Assembly (NCBI RefSeq): GCF_009923995.1
Contig: NZ_RFSK01000026.1
Location: 1 to 64,000 of the forward strand
Length of the DNA: 64,000 bases
Direction of reading: 5' to 3'
Source: Janthinobacterium sp.
Lineage (GTDB): Bacteria; Pseudomonadota; Gammaproteobacteria; Burkholderiales; Burkholderiaceae_D
Shown here piece after piece: positions 43,159-52,413 of the stretch. Position 1 is the first letter of the stretch; each line of letters begins with the position of its first letter. Made by a program: the position numbers and the translations under genes. A model generated the notes under the pieces. The model had not been told where the DNA came from, searched no databases, and saw nothing but the letters and a program-made list of their open reading frames with translations.

Positions 43159-44943
43159 TTGAAAAACGCTTTCGCCATTGTAACCTTGTCCGCCCTGATG
43201 GCCACGCATGCCATGGCGCAGACGCCTGCCGTCCCTGCCGATGGGGCGGCCAGCCCCGCTGCGGCCACGGCGCAGCCCTTGCCGGGCACCGAGTCCGGCG
43301 ACGACGCCAGGGACGAGAAGCTGCCCAAGGTGGAATTGAGCAGCGACCTGCTGTACAAGCTGACCAAGGCTGAAATGGAATTCAAGAGCGGCCAGTGGCA
43401 GGGGCCGTATGTGACCATGATGGTGGCGGCCCAGCAGACGCGCGATCCGCGCCTGGCGCGCCGCGCTTCCGAAATGGCGCTCGCCGCCAAGCAGGGTGGC
43501 GAGGCGCTGGCGGCTATCCGTCTGTGGCGCGAGCTGGCCCCGGAATCGGACGAAGCGACGCAGTTTTTCCTCGGCTTCGTCGTCCTGACGGACAAGATCG
43601 AGGAGGCGGAACCGATTTTCGCCGAACGCCTGGCCAATGCGCCGGCGGGCGCGCGCGGCGTGGCCCTGTTCCAGATGCAGCAGATTCTGGCGCGGGCAAA
43701 TGACAAGCTGTATGCCTACTCGATGGTGACGCGCCTGGTGCAGCCCTACCTGGACATGTTCGAGGCGCACCTGGTGCTGGCGCAGGGCGCCCTGTCGATC
43801 GGCGAACGTGACCGCGCCATCGGCGAAGCGAACAAGGCGCTGGCCATCAAGCCTAATTCCGAACTGGCCGTGCTGACCCTGGCGCAGGTGACAGGCGAAG
43901 CCGAGGCGGCAGGCAAGGTGCTGGCCGCCTTCCTGGACAAGAATCCCGATGCCGTCGAGGTGCGCGGCGCGTATGCACGCCTGCTGGTTGAGCAAAAGCA
44001 GCTCGAGCCGGCGCGCGACCAGTTCCTGCTGCTGCTGAAAAGCCAGCCCGATAACGTGGGCGCCCTGTATGCGCTCGGCATCGTGGCGCTGCAGCTGGAA
44101 GATACCAAGGGCGCCGAGCAGTACTTCAAGCGTTTCCTGGCCGTGCTCGACAAATCGCCTGGCGATGCGCGCGATCCGTTCAAGGCCCTGATGATCCTGT
44201 CGCAGATCGCCGAGACGCGCGGCGACACGGCCGGCGCTATCGCCTGGCTGGACAAGATCGACAACCGCGAGTCGGCCGGCTATTTCGATGGCCGCCTGCG
44301 CCGCGCCCAGCTGATCGCCCGTGGCGGCAATCTCGATGCGGCGCGCAAGGCGCTGACGGAAATCGAAACGGACGATCCGGCGAACCAGGCGCAGGTGCTG
44401 CTGGTGGACGCGCAATTCCTGCGAGACGCCGGCTACGTGCAAAGCGCCTACACGGTGCTGGAAAACGCCTTGCTGCGCTTCCCCGACAATCCGGAACTGC
44501 TGTACGACTATGCCTTGCTGGCCGAGCGCCTGGACAAACTCGATCTGATGGAGGCCAGCCTGCGCCGCGTGATGGCGCTGGCGCCCGACAACCAGCATGC
44601 GTACAACGCCCTGGGCTACTCGCTGGCCGAGCGCGGCGTCCGCCTGCCGGAAGCGTACGCGCTGATCGAGAAGGCGCTGCAGATGGCGCCTGGCGACCCG
44701 TTCATCATGGACAGCATGGGCTGGGTGCAGTTCCGTATGGGCAACCTGGCCGCCGCGGAAACGGCGCTGCGCCGCGCCTATGCCGTGCGCAGCGATCCGG
44801 AAATCGCCGTCCACCTGGGTGAAGTGCTGTGGCAGAAGGGCGACAAGGACGAAGCGCAAAAGCTGTGGCGCGAAGCGCAAGTCAAGGACCCGAAAAACGA
44901 TGCGCTGAAAAGCACCCTGGCGCGCCTGAATGTCAGCCTGTGA
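43159..44943 (+). CDS. Exported tetratricopeptide repeat protein
   Basis: The 594-residue protein is made mostly of TPR helices. Clear units include ALYALGIVALQLEDTKGAEQYFK, and near the end NALGYSLAERGVRLPEAY then DSMGWVQFRMGNLAAAETALRRA; only the repeats support the call. The start is taken as TTG 43159, which has AGGA about 8 bases upstream and opens a clean signal peptide (cut after MAQ). It is the gene before lolB in many betaproteobacteria and may be an envelope scaffold; the specific function is unknown. Confidence 0.85.
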   Translation: MKNAFAIVTLSALMATHAMAQTPAVPADGAASPAAATAQPLPGTESGDDARDEKLPKVELSSDLLYKLTKAEMEFKSGQWQGPYVTMMVAAQQTRDPRLARRASEMALAAKQGGEALAAIRLWRELAPESDEATQFFLGFVVLTDKIEEAEPIFAERLANAPAGARGVALFQMQQILARANDKLYAYSMVTRLVQPYLDMFEAHLVLAQGALSIGERDRAIGEANKALAIKPNSELAVLTLAQVTGEAEAAGKVLAAFLDKNPDAVEVRGAYARLLVEQKQLEPARDQFLLLLKSQPDNVGALYALGIVALQLEDTKGAEQYFKRFLAVLDKSPGDARDPFKALMILSQIAETRGDTAGAIAWLDKIDNRESAGYFDGRLRRAQLIARGGNLDAARKALTEIETDDPANQAQVLLVDAQFLRDAGYVQSAYTVLENALLRFPDNPELLYDYALLAERLDKLDLMEASLRRVMALAPDNQHAYNALGYSLAERGVRLPEAYALIEKALQMAPGDPFIMDSMGWVQFRMGNLAAAETALRRAYAVRSDPEIAVHLGEVLWQKGDKDEAQKLWREAQVKDPKNDALKSTLARLNVSL

Positions 44944-44967
44944 TTGCATCGATTAACTCCACTATCC

Positions 44968-44999
44968 AAACCAGCGTCGCGGCGCTGGTTTTTCCTTTT
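44968..44999 (+). terminator. Hairpin with T tract just before lolB
   Basis: AAACCAGCG (44968-44976), loop TCGCGG, CGCTGGTTT (44983-44991), then TTTCCTTTT. By sequence this is a good intrinsic terminator, but it ends only four bases before the lolB start, so it may act as an attenuator or partial terminator. Confidence 0.7.
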
Positions 45000-45003
45000 G
45001 CCC

Positions 45004-45648
45004 ATGTCTAGACATCTCCTGCCCCTGGCTGCACTGTGCCTGGCCCTGTCGGCCTGCTCGACCCTGCCTTCCCCATTTTCGTCCGGCGCCCCGACATCGA
45101 GCGCAAGCGTGGCGCCCTACCGCGAGCAGGTGGAGCTGACGGGCCGCCTGAACGTCGTCTACCAGAAGGATGACAAGCCCGAGTCGGCCACCGTCAACTT
45201 CAACTGGCAGCAGACGGCTCAGCGCACCGACGTGACCCTGTTTACGCCCGTGGGCAGCACCCTGGCGACCATCGCCGTCACGCCGCAGGAAGCCGTCCTG
45301 ACGCAAAGCGGCAAGGCGCCGCGCCGCGCACCCGACGTCGATACCCTGAGTGCGCAGATGCTGGGCTGGTCCTTGCCCGTGTCGGGTTTGCGCGACTGGC
45401 TGCAAGGCTATGCCATGGGCGCCGACGGCAAGCGCTTCGTCGCCTCGCCCGCCAATGACAGCGTGACGACCAAAGATGGCTGGCGCTTGCGCTATGTGTC
45501 GTGGCAAGATGCTGCTGACAATACACCGGGCGCCTTGCCGCAACCGCGGCGTATCGATGCCGAGCGCACCACCAGCGCGCAGGCCGATGCCGTGTCGCTG
45601 CGCATCGTGCTCGATCCCGCGCCTTCCGCACCTGTAACCGCACCATGA
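45004..45648 (+). CDS. lolB: Outer-membrane lipoprotein localisation protein LolB
   Basis: LolB receives lipoproteins from the carrier LolA and inserts them in the outer membrane. The 214-residue precursor has a lipobox (ALSAC) and family segments [25 protein letters not shown] (core positions only) and [20 protein letters not shown] 45004 gives a proper lipoprotein signal; an upstream in-frame start at 44944 would not. No Shine-Dalgarno is visible because the upstream bases are the tail of a terminator-like hairpin. It overlaps ispE by four bases. Confidence 0.92.
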   Translation: MSRHLLPLAALCLALSACSTLPSPFSSGAPTSSASVAPYREQVELTGRLNVVYQKDDKPESATVNFNWQQTAQRTDVTLFTPVGSTLATIAVTPQEAVLTQSGKAPRRAPDVDTLSAQMLGWSLPVSGLRDWLQGYAMGADGKRFVASPANDSVTTKDGWRLRYVSWQDAADNTPGALPQPRRIDAERTTSAQADAVSLRIVLDPAPSAPVTAP

Positions 45649-46529
45649 CACTGACGACCCTGAACAATTGCCCGGCCCCCGCCAAGCTGAACTTATTTCT
45701 GCACGTCAACGGCCGCCGCGCCGATGGCTATCATCTGCTGCAGACGGTGTTCCAGCTGCTGGACCATGGCGACACCCTGCATTTCGCCTTGCGCGACGAT
45801 ACGGCGATCCGCCGCGTGACGGCACTGGCCGGCGTGCCGGAAGAGCAGGACCTGATCATCCGCGCCGCGAAACTGCTGCAGGCCGAGGTGCTGCGCCGCA
45901 CGGGCGCCTTGCCGCGCGGCGTCGATATCGCCATCGACAAGGTGCTGCCCATGGGTGGCGGCCTGGGTGGCGGCTCGTCCGATGCGGCCACGGTGCTGAT
46001 GGCGCTGAACCGCCTGTGGCAGGCGGGTTTGAGCCGCGAGGAATTGATGGCGCTGGGCTTGCCGCTGGGCGCCGATATCCCGTTTTTCATCTTTGGCGAG
46101 AATGCCTTTGCCGAAGGCGTGGGCGAGGCCCTGCAGCCTGTCGTCACGCCCGATTGCTGGTACGTGGTGATCGAGCCGGGCGTGCAGGTGCCCACCGCTG
46201 CAATTTTTTGCGTGGAAGGCTTGACGAGGAATACTGAACCCGTCACAATAGCGGACTTTTCCAGGCACCTCGCAGAAGGAAACGATGCGGGCGGGTTTGG
46301 TAAAAATGATTTACAGCAAGTGGCATGCAGTCTTTTCAAGCCGGTAGCAGATGCGGTAGAATGGCTGGGTGCTTACGGTGAGGCCAGGATGACTGGTTCC
46401 GGTGCTTGTGTATTCAGTGCGTTTTCCAGTGCAGAAGAAGCGGATGCGGTGCTCAGAAATGTGCCACCTGTCTGGGTAGCCTGGAAGGCAAAAGGGCTGA
46501 ATCACCATCCGATGCTCACGATGTTGTGA
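45645..46529 (+). CDS. ispE: 4-diphosphocytidyl-2-C-methyl-D-erythritol kinase
   Basis: IspE is the GHMP kinase of the non-mevalonate isoprenoid pathway. The 294-residue protein shows [21 protein letters not shown] at the start (family motif), the ATP-binding loop [14 protein letters not shown], and MTGSGACVF near the end. Translation is coupled to lolB (ATGA). The lolB-ispE-tRNA-Gln-prs order is typical of betaproteobacteria. Confidence 0.96.
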   Translation: MTLTTLNNCPAPAKLNLFLHVNGRRADGYHLLQTVFQLLDHGDTLHFALRDDTAIRRVTALAGVPEEQDLIIRAAKLLQAEVLRRTGALPRGVDIAIDKVLPMGGGLGGGSSDAATVLMALNRLWQAGLSREELMALGLPLGADIPFFIFGENAFAEGVGEALQPVVTPDCWYVVIEPGVQVPTAAIFCVEGLTRNTEPVTIADFSRHLAEGNDAGGFGKNDLQQVACSLFKPVADAVEWLGAYGEARMTGSGACVFSAFSSAEEADAVLRNVPPVWVAWKAKGLNHHPMLTML

Positions 46530-46555
46530 TGAAAAGTAAGCAGCAAAAAAAGATT

Positions 46556-46583
46556 TTGCTTAGCGTCAAATAGTCGGTATAAT
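46556..46583 (+). promoter_or_regulatory. Sigma-70 type promoter for tRNA-Gln
   Basis: TTGCTT (46556-46561) and a consensus TATAAT (46578-46583) with 16 bases between them, 34 bases before the mature tRNA. Confidence 0.7.
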
Positions 46584-46617
46584 ACTGGCCAACATGACGG
46601 CAAGCAGTCAGTAACGT

Positions 46618-46694
46618 AGGGGAATCGCCAAGCTGGTTAAGGCACTGGATTTTGATTCCAGCATGCGAAGGTTCGAATCCTTCTTCCCCTGCCA
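46618..46694 (+). tRNA. tRNA-Gln (anticodon TTG)
   Basis: The 77-nt sequence folds as a cloverleaf. The acceptor stem AGGGGAA pairs with TTCCCCT, followed by discriminator G and an encoded CCA (46692-46694). The anticodon stem CTGGA/TCCAG encloses TTTTGAT (anticodon TTG, reading CAA), and the T arm carries GTTCGAATC. Located between ispE and prs, as in related genomes. Confidence 0.95.
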
Positions 46695-46786
46695 CCCATT
46701 TCACCGTAGTCTGTCGATGCGAAGTTGGCGTCCAGTGCGGGAAAAAGCAGATGTGTCGCCACGCGGCATATTCTAAACAGTGACTG

Positions 46787-46813
46787 ACCGGGCCTATGCC
46801 CGGTTAGTGCTTT
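46787..46813 (+). terminator. Hairpin upstream of prs
   Basis: ACCGGGC (46787-46793), loop CTAT, GCCCGGT (46798-46804), then TAGTGCTTTT. It could end the tRNA transcript or shape the prs leader. Confidence 0.45.
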
Positions 46814-46845
46814 TCAAGACTTCTATATCACCTCTTGGGACTCCC

Positions 46846-47796
46846 ATGGCTTACGAAAACCTGATGGTTTTTACCGGCAACGCGAATCCAGCGTTAGCAG
46901 AGGGGGTCGCAAAAAACCTCGGCATCCCTCTCGGTAAAGCAAACGTTTCGAAATTCTCCGACGGCGAAGTAATGGTCGAGATCAACGAAAACGTGCGCGG
47001 CAAGGATGTTTTTGTTTTGCAATCCACCTGTGCTCCAACCAACGATAGCTTGATGGAAATCATGCTGATGGTTGATGCCTTGAAACGTGCTTCCGCTGGC
47101 CGCATCACCGCCGCGATTCCTTACTTCGGCTACGCCCGCCAAGACCGTCGTCCCCGCTCCGCGCGTGTGGCGATTTCGGCCAAGGTGGTGGCGAACATGC
47201 TGGAAGAAGCCGGTGTCGAGCGCGTCCTGATCATGGACTTGCACGCTGACCAAATCCAGGGTTTCTTCGATATTCCAGTCGACAATATCTACGCTTCGCC
47301 AATTTTGCTGGGCGACCTGCAAAAGAAAAACTACCAGGACCTGCTGGTGGTGTCGCCGGACGTCGGCGGTGTGGTACGTGCGCGCGCCCTGGCAAAACGC
47401 CTGGGCTGCGACCTGGCCATCATCGACAAGCGCCGTCCAAAGGCGAACGTGTCCGAAGTGATGAACATCATCGGTGAAGTCGAAGGCCGCAACTGCGTGA
47501 TCATGGATGACATGGTCGACACGGCAGGCACCCTGACCAAGGCTGCCGAAGTGCTCAAGGAGCGCGGCGCGAAAAAAGTCGTGGCATATTGCACGCACGC
47601 GGTGCTGTCCGGCCCGGCGATCGACCGTATTTCGGCCTCGCCACTCGATGAGCTGGTCGTGACCGACACGATTCCCCTGTCCGAAGCGGCCCTGGCCTGC
47701 GGCAAGATCCGTCAATTGACGTGCGCGCCGCTGCTGGCCGAGACGTTCAAGCGCATCATCAAGGGCGATTCGGTTATTTCCCTCTTTATCGATTAA
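46846..47796 (+). CDS. prs: Ribose-phosphate pyrophosphokinase
   Basis: Prs makes phosphoribosyl pyrophosphate from ribose 5-phosphate and ATP for nucleotide, His and Trp synthesis. The 316-residue protein shows [30 protein letters not shown], the metal site [13 protein letters not shown] and the PRPP-binding loop [16 protein letters not shown] 46846 matches the conserved [14 protein letters not shown] start; the longer in-frame start at 46780 is rejected. Codon usage suggests high expression. Confidence 0.98.
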   Translation: MAYENLMVFTGNANPALAEGVAKNLGIPLGKANVSKFSDGEVMVEINENVRGKDVFVLQSTCAPTNDSLMEIMLMVDALKRASAGRITAAIPYFGYARQDRRPRSARVAISAKVVANMLEEAGVERVLIMDLHADQIQGFFDIPVDNIYASPILLGDLQKKNYQDLLVVSPDVGGVVRARALAKRLGCDLAIIDKRRPKANVSEVMNIIGEVEGRNCVIMDDMVDTAGTLTKAAEVLKERGAKKVVAYCTHAVLSGPAIDRISASPLDELVVTDTIPLSEAALACGKIRQLTCAPLLAETFKRIIKGDSVISLFID

Positions 47797-47962
47797 TTCG
47801 ACAAGAGCAGCAACAGACGTCACCTGCGGCGCGACCGGCTTTTTGCCTGTTGCGCCGTAGTATTTTAGTTTTCGGGGCGCGCATGCGCCCATTTTCGAGG
47901 ATTCCTGGTCGCGGGAGTCCTCATAACACAAGGCGCAAGCCTTGTTCTTCTTGGAGTTTCAC

Positions 47963-48571
47963 ATGAAAGTTATCGCATTTAAACGCGAATTGCAAGGTTC
48001 CGGAGCGAGCCGCCGCCTGCGCATTTCCGGCCAAACCCCTGGTATCGTCTACGGCGGCGCTGAAGCCCCAGTGCTGATCTCGCTGGATCACAACGCCCTG
48101 TACCACGCGCTGAAAAAAGAAGTGTTCCACTCGTCGATCCTGGATCTGGAAATCGACGGCGTTTCCCAGCAAGTTCTGCTGCGCGACTTCCAAGTCCACG
48201 CATACAAACAACTGGTTCTGCACGCTGACTTCCAACGCGTTGATGCTAAGCAAGCTATCCACGTGAAAGTGGCACTGCACTTCGTAAACGCTGACGTTTC
48301 CCCAGCAGTCAAACTGCACGGCGCGACCATCAGCCACGTAGCGAACGAAATCGAAGTTTCGTGCCTGCCAGGCCAACTGCCAGAATTCATCAACGTTGAC
48401 CTGTCGAACATCGACGTCGGTCACTCGCTGCACGTTGGCGACCTGGTCCTGCCAGCTGGCGTGACCGCTGTCACCCACGGCGCCAACCTGACCATCGCTA
48501 CCGCTTCGGTACCGGCTGGCCACGTTGCTGCTGAAGCCGCTGCTGCTGAAGTTGTTGCTGACAAGAAGTAA
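47963..48571 (+). CDS. rplY: 50S ribosomal protein L25 (Ctc family)
   Basis: This 202-residue L25/Ctc protein binds 5S rRNA. The N-terminal L25 domain (1-95: [26 protein letters not shown]) is followed by the longer beta-barrel TL5-type C-terminal domain, ending in an Ala-rich tail. TTGGAG precedes ATG 47963. The 166-bp gap after prs contains a weak CGGCGC/GCGCCG inverted repeat (47827-47857). A terminator follows the gene. Confidence 0.96.
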   Translation: MKVIAFKRELQGSGASRRLRISGQTPGIVYGGAEAPVLISLDHNALYHALKKEVFHSSILDLEIDGVSQQVLLRDFQVHAYKQLVLHADFQRVDAKQAIHVKVALHFVNADVSPAVKLHGATISHVANEIEVSCLPGQLPEFINVDLSNIDVGHSLHVGDLVLPAGVTAVTHGANLTIATASVPAGHVAAEAAAAEVVADKK

Positions 48572-48604
48572 TTTTGCCGCCGCAGCAATGCGGTAGTTGC
48601 AAGG

Positions 48605-48637
48605 AAAAACCCGCCAGGTTCGCCGCGCGGGTTTTTT
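48605..48637 (+). terminator. Intrinsic terminator after rplY
   Basis: AAAAACCCGC (48605-48614) pairs with GCGGGTTTTT (48627-48636), continuing into more T. Confidence 0.85.
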
Positions 48638-48686
48638 TCTGCCTGTTTTCACCGATAATGCTTTCTTTTACCTAGCAGACACAGCC

Positions 48687-49271
48687 ATGCCCATACGCCT
48701 GATCGTCGGCCTCGGCAACCCGGGACCCGAATACGAACAAACCCGCCACAATGCCGGCTTCTGGCTGGTGGACAACCTCGCCAACAGCCTGCCCGGCACG
48801 CGCCTGCAGCGCGATTCCCGCTACAACGCCATGCTGGCGAAAACGTCGATAGCCGGCAAGGAAGTCTGGCTGCTCGAACCGCTGACGTTCATGAACCGCT
48901 CGGGCCAGTCCGTGGGCGCGCTGGCGCGCTTTTTCAAGATCGCCGCCGATGAAGTGCTCGTCGTGCACGATGAACTCGACTTGATGCCTGGCATCGCCCG
49001 CCTGAAGAAGGGCGGCTCGGCCGGCGGCCACAATGGCTTGAAGGACATCACGGCCGCGCTGGGCACGCAGGATTACTGGCGCCTGCGCCTGGGCATCGGC
49101 CACCCGCGCACCCTGAGCCTGCAGCAGCAGGTGGCCGATTTCGTGCTGCACCGCCCGCGCCGCGAAGACCAGGAGCTGATCGAGCAAGCGATCGAGAAAT
49201 CCTTGCAGGTCATGCCGCAGATCGTCGACGGCAAGTTCGAGGCGGCGACGATGAAGCTGCATACGGCCTGA
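48687..49271 (+). CDS. pth: Peptidyl-tRNA hydrolase
   Basis: Pth frees tRNA from drop-off peptidyl-tRNA. The 194-residue protein has the hallmark [19 protein letters not shown] with the catalytic His, [26 protein letters not shown] and [18 protein letters not shown] 48687 starts the conserved [13 protein letters not shown]. The rplY-pth-ychF order is standard. Confidence 0.97.
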   Translation: MPIRLIVGLGNPGPEYEQTRHNAGFWLVDNLANSLPGTRLQRDSRYNAMLAKTSIAGKEVWLLEPLTFMNRSGQSVGALARFFKIAADEVLVVHDELDLMPGIARLKKGGSAGGHNGLKDITAALGTQDYWRLRLGIGHPRTLSLQQQVADFVLHRPRREDQELIEQAIEKSLQVMPQIVDGKFEAATMKLHTA

Positions 49272-49317
49272 TGGCGGCACGATGCGCACGCTTTGCCGCT
49301 GCCTGGCAAGCAAAGGC

Positions 49318-49410
49318 TTTTGATGCGCGCCTGTCAGGGGTACAATTGACCCCTTGAAATGCAGCACACGCACTATCCCCGGAAAATGGTGAACAATCGC
49401 CCCATTTTCC
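49318..49410 (+). promoter_or_regulatory. ychF leader: possible promoter and hairpin
   Basis: A TACAAT at 49341-49346 with TTGATG at 49320-49325 may be a promoter, and it overlaps an inverted repeat AGGGGT/ACCCCT (49336-49354). Downstream, GGAAAATGG (49381-49389) and CCATTTTCC (49402-49410) form a perfect 9-bp stem with a 12-nt loop and no T run, in the probable 5' untranslated leader of ychF. Confidence 0.4.
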
Positions 49411-49472
49411 CTAACAGCACCGCAAGCACGCCGATTGGCGGCGCCATGTGCTTTGATTATTAAAGGTTTTTC

Positions 49473-50564
49473 ATGAGTCTCCAATGCGGTATCGTCGGCT
49501 TGCCGAACGTCGGCAAGTCCACCCTGTTCAATGCACTGACGAAAGCCGGCATCCCGGCTGAAAACTATCCGTTCTGCACCATCGAGCCGAACGTCGGCGT
49601 CGTCGAAGTGCCGGATCCGCGCATGGATGCGCTGGCCGCCATCGTCAAGCCGGAACGCATGGTCAACGCCATCGTGGAATTCGTCGACATCGCCGGCCTG
49701 GTGGCCGGTGCATCGAAGGGCGAGGGCCTGGGCAACCAGTTCCTGTCGCACATCCGCGAAACGGACGCCATCGTCAACGTCGTGCGCTGCTTCGAAGATG
49801 ACAACGTCATCCACGTGGCCGGCAAGATCAACCCGCTCGACGATATCGAAGTCATCCAGACCGAACTGGCGCTGGCCGACATGGGCACCGTGGAAAAAGC
49901 CATCCACCGCGAAAACAAGAAAGCCCGCTCGGGCGACAAGGATGCGGCCAAGCTGCTGGCCATCATGGAACGCATGATGCCGTACCTGAACGATGCGAAA
50001 CCCGTGCGCGCCATGGGCCTGGATGCCGACGAAATGGAACTGATCAAGCCTTTGTGCCTGATCACGGCCAAGCCGGCCATGTTCGTGGCTAACGTGTCGG
50101 ACACGGGCTTCACGGACAACCCGCTGCTGGACCAGCTGACGGCCTACGCGAAATCGCAGAACGCCCCCATCGTCGCCATCTGCGCCGCGCTGGAAGCGGA
50201 AATCGCCGACCTGGACGACGCCGACAAGGGCGCTTTCCTGGCCGACATGGGCATGGAAGAGCCAGGCCTGGATCGTTTGATCCGCGCCGGCTACAAGCTG
50301 CTGGGCCTGCAAACCTACTTCACGGCGGGCGTGAAGGAAGTGCGCGCCTGGACCATCCCCGTGGGCGCCACGGCGCCGCAGGCGGCCGGCGTGATCCACA
50401 CCGACTTCGAACGTGGCTTCATCCGCGCGCAAACCATCGCCTATGACGATTTCATCGCCTACAAGGGCGAAGCGGGCGCCAAGGAAGCGGGCAAGATGCG
50501 CGCCGAAGGCAAGGAATACGTCGTCAAGGATGGCGACGTGCTGAACTTCCTGTTCAACGTTTAA
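49473..50564 (+). CDS. ychF: Redox-regulated ATPase YchF
   Basis: YchF is an Obg-family P-loop protein that prefers ATP and associates with ribosomes. The 363-residue protein has G1 [16 protein letters not shown]3 [20 protein letters not shown], a coiled-coil insertion (residues about 130-160) and a C-terminal TGS domain ([18 protein letters not shown]). Length and all motifs are canonical. A bidirectional terminator follows. Confidence 0.97.
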   Translation: MSLQCGIVGLPNVGKSTLFNALTKAGIPAENYPFCTIEPNVGVVEVPDPRMDALAAIVKPERMVNAIVEFVDIAGLVAGASKGEGLGNQFLSHIRETDAIVNVVRCFEDDNVIHVAGKINPLDDIEVIQTELALADMGTVEKAIHRENKKARSGDKDAAKLLAIMERMMPYLNDAKPVRAMGLDADEMELIKPLCLITAKPAMFVANVSDTGFTDNPLLDQLTAYAKSQNAPIVAICAALEAEIADLDDADKGAFLADMGMEEPGLDRLIRAGYKLLGLQTYFTAGVKEVRAWTIPVGATAPQAAGVIHTDFERGFIRAQTIAYDDFIAYKGEAGAKEAGKMRAEGKEYVVKDGDVLNFLFNV

Positions 50565-50592
50565 TTCCCGCACCCGCCCCGCGCGGGCAGCA

Positions 50593-50629
50593 AAAAAACC
50601 CTGCAAGTCATTGATTTGCAGGGTTTTTT
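50593..50629. terminator. Terminator after ychF
   Basis: AAAAAACCCTGCAA (50593-50606) pairs with TTGCAGGGTTTTTT (50616-50629) over a 9-nt loop. Confidence 0.9.
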
Positions 50630-50713
50630 GTTGCCTGTTCGGCGGAGGCCGACGCTTTCCCATGCCGCAGCTGCGGGCCAGGCCGGTTGCGCGCGCCTTG
50701 CTTTTTCCTATAC

Positions 50714-50732
50714 AATGAGAATAATTCTCATT
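50714..50732. promoter_or_regulatory. Fur box upstream of the FecI-type sigma gene
   Basis: A perfect 9-1-9 palindrome, AATGAGAAT-A-ATTCTCATT, of the form bound by the ferric uptake regulator. A possible promoter overlaps it: TTGCGC (50687-50692) and TACAAT (50711-50716) with 18 bases between. Iron-loaded Fur would block it, so the sigma factor should be made only when iron is scarce. Confidence 0.85.
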
Positions 50733-50783
50733 TATACCTATGTGCCCGCCATCCCGCTGGCCATCGACCACAGGAAGGGCATC

Positions 50784-51302
50784 GTGAGCACCGCCGAGTT
50801 AGCGCTTCAGCAGCAAGTCAGCAGTCTGTACACCGACCACCATGGCTGGCTGCGGGGCTTGCTGCGCCGCAAGCTGGGCAATGCCTTCGATGCGGCCGAC
50901 CTGGCGCACGATGTGTATCTGCACCTCATGAAGACGGGCAAGGTGCCGCCTGCGGGGGAATCGCGGCGCCACCTGACGCAGATCGCCAACGGCATGGTCA
51001 TCGACCTGTACCGGCGCCGCCAGATCGAAGCGGCCTACCTGGAAGTGCTGGCCCTCGTGCCCGAAGCGCTGGTGCCGTCCGAAGAGGAGCGCGCCCTGGT
51101 GCTCGAAGCGCTGGCGGAAATCGACGCCGTGCTGCACCGGCTGCCAGCCAAGGCGCGCACCGCCTTGCTGTTGTGCAAGCTCGACGGCATGAGCTACCGC
51201 GACATCGCCGCCGAATTGCAGGTATCCGTCTCATCCGTCGAAAAATACATCGCCGCCGGCCTGCTGGCCTGCTACCAGGCCTTGCACGGCCCGGTCAACT
51301 GA
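50784..51302 (+). CDS. FecI-type ECF sigma factor
   Basis: The 172-residue extracytoplasmic-function sigma factor has region 2 (LYTDHHGWLRGLLRRKLGN, AADLAHDVYLHLM) and region 4 (LPAKARTALLLCKLDGMSYRDIAAELQVSVSSVEKYIAAG; key helix-turn-helix positions conserved with FecI). GTG 50784 is chosen because AGGAAGGG lies just upstream and it gives the normal length; a longer frame through the Fur box is rejected. The anti-sigma fecR-like gene follows eight bases later. Confidence 0.92.
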   Translation: MSTAELALQQQVSSLYTDHHGWLRGLLRRKLGNAFDAADLAHDVYLHLMKTGKVPPAGESRRHLTQIANGMVIDLYRRRQIEAAYLEVLALVPEALVPSEEERALVLEALAEIDAVLHRLPAKARTALLLCKLDGMSYRDIAAELQVSVSSVEKYIAAGLLACYQALHGPVN

Positions 51303-51310
51303 CCTTACGC

Positions 51311-52318
51311 ATGTCCACGCTGCGCTCCGACAGCCGGAACAACGATGACGCCCCCATCGACCAGGCCATCGTCCGGCAGGCCGCCCGGTGGATGGCCCGC
51401 CTGTGGTCCGACGACGCCAGCGACGCGGACCAGGCCGATTGTGCCCGCTGGCGCGCCGAGCACCCGCAGCATGACCTCGCGTGGCAGCGCCTGCAGGCAT
51501 TCGAAGGCAAGCTGCACAGCGTACCGCGCGACGTGGCCCGCCACGCGCTGCGCGAGCCGGCGCCCGCCGCCTACCTGAACCGCCGCCGCGCCCTGAAGCT
51601 GCTGGCCGTGCTGCTGCCCGTGGGCGGCATGCTGTATGCGGCGCGCGGCACGGATGCCTGGCAAGTGGCGACGGCCGGGCACAGCACGGCGACAGGGGAA
51701 CTGCGCGACATCATGCTGCCTGACGGCACGCGCGTCATGCTGGCCTCGGCTTCGGCCATCGACGTGCGCTACGACGCCGGCGAGCGCCTGCTGGTCTTGC
51801 GGGCCGGCGAAATCCTCGTCACCACGGCGCACGATCCCGCGCAGCGGCCTTTCCGCGTGCAAAGCCGCCACGGCACGGTGCGGGCGCTGGGCACGCGGTT
51901 TACCTTGCGGCAAGACGAACACACCTCGCGCGTGGCCGTCTTCGAGGGGGCGGTGGAAGTGCGCCTCGCGCATGCGCCCGGGCGGCCCGTGCGCATCGCG
52001 GCAGGCGGGGGCGCCGTCTTCTCGGCCGACATCGTGCAGTCCGCCGACCCCGTGCCGGCCAGCGCGGCGGCCTGGACGAAGGGCGTGCTGGTGGCCGACA
52101 ACCTGCGCCTCGATGAACTGCTCGCGGAACTGGCCCGCTACCGGCCCGGCCTGCTGCGCTGCGATGCCGCCGTGGCCGGCCTGACGGTCAATGGCGTGTT
52201 TTCCTTGCGCGACACGGACCGCGCGCTGCACAACCTGGCGCTGGCCTTGCCGGTGCAGATCGTCGCGCGCACGCGCTACTGGGTCACGGTACAAGCCCTC
52301 CCCCAGGCCGCGGCCTGA
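51311..52318 (+). CDS. FecR-type anti-sigma regulator
   Basis: The 335-residue signal transducer has a cytoplasmic N-terminal domain of the FecR_N type (AARWMARLWSDDASDADQADCARWRAEHPQH in part), a TM helix (about 95-113), the periplasmic FecR domain (DIMLPDGTRVMLASASAIDVRY; VRALGTRFTLRQ; VAVFEGAVEVRL) and a C-terminal STN-interacting segment. It should hold or activate the sigma factor according to the occupied state of the TonB receptor encoded at 59734. Confidence 0.93.
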   Translation: MSTLRSDSRNNDDAPIDQAIVRQAARWMARLWSDDASDADQADCARWRAEHPQHDLAWQRLQAFEGKLHSVPRDVARHALREPAPAAYLNRRRALKLLAVLLPVGGMLYAARGTDAWQVATAGHSTATGELRDIMLPDGTRVMLASASAIDVRYDAGERLLVLRAGEILVTTAHDPAQRPFRVQSRHGTVRALGTRFTLRQDEHTSRVAVFEGAVEVRLAHAPGRPVRIAAGGGAVFSADIVQSADPVPASAAAWTKGVLVADNLRLDELLAELARYRPGLLRCDAAVAGLTVNGVFSLRDTDRALHNLALALPVQIVARTRYWVTVQALPQAAA

Positions 52319-52335
52319 CAATTTTGCCGGCCCGG

Positions 52336-52374
52336 TTGAGGGTTTTGGCATCTCGTTCGGGATATAGGGTGAGA
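52336..52374 (+). promoter_or_regulatory. Candidate FecI-type sigma promoter, copy A
   Basis: A 39-bp sequence begins TTGAGGGTTTTG and continues CGTTCGGGA (52354-52362) then ATAGGGTGAGA. It matches copy B at 59662-59700 at 35 of 39 positions, without gaps. The two blocks have ECF-like -35 and -10 positions. It lies 40 bases before the ABC transporter start and 18 after the FecR-like stop. Confidence 0.75.
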
Positions 52375-52413
52375 GCCACTCTTTTCTTCTGACACCATGC
52401 ATGTCCTTTTTTC

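Noticed and set aside
50715..50783. N-terminal extension of the sigma factor starting at an ATG inside the Fur box
   Set aside because: It would place the start codon within the operator, adds residues not found in FecI-type proteins, and GTG 50784 has a good AGGAAGGG upstream.
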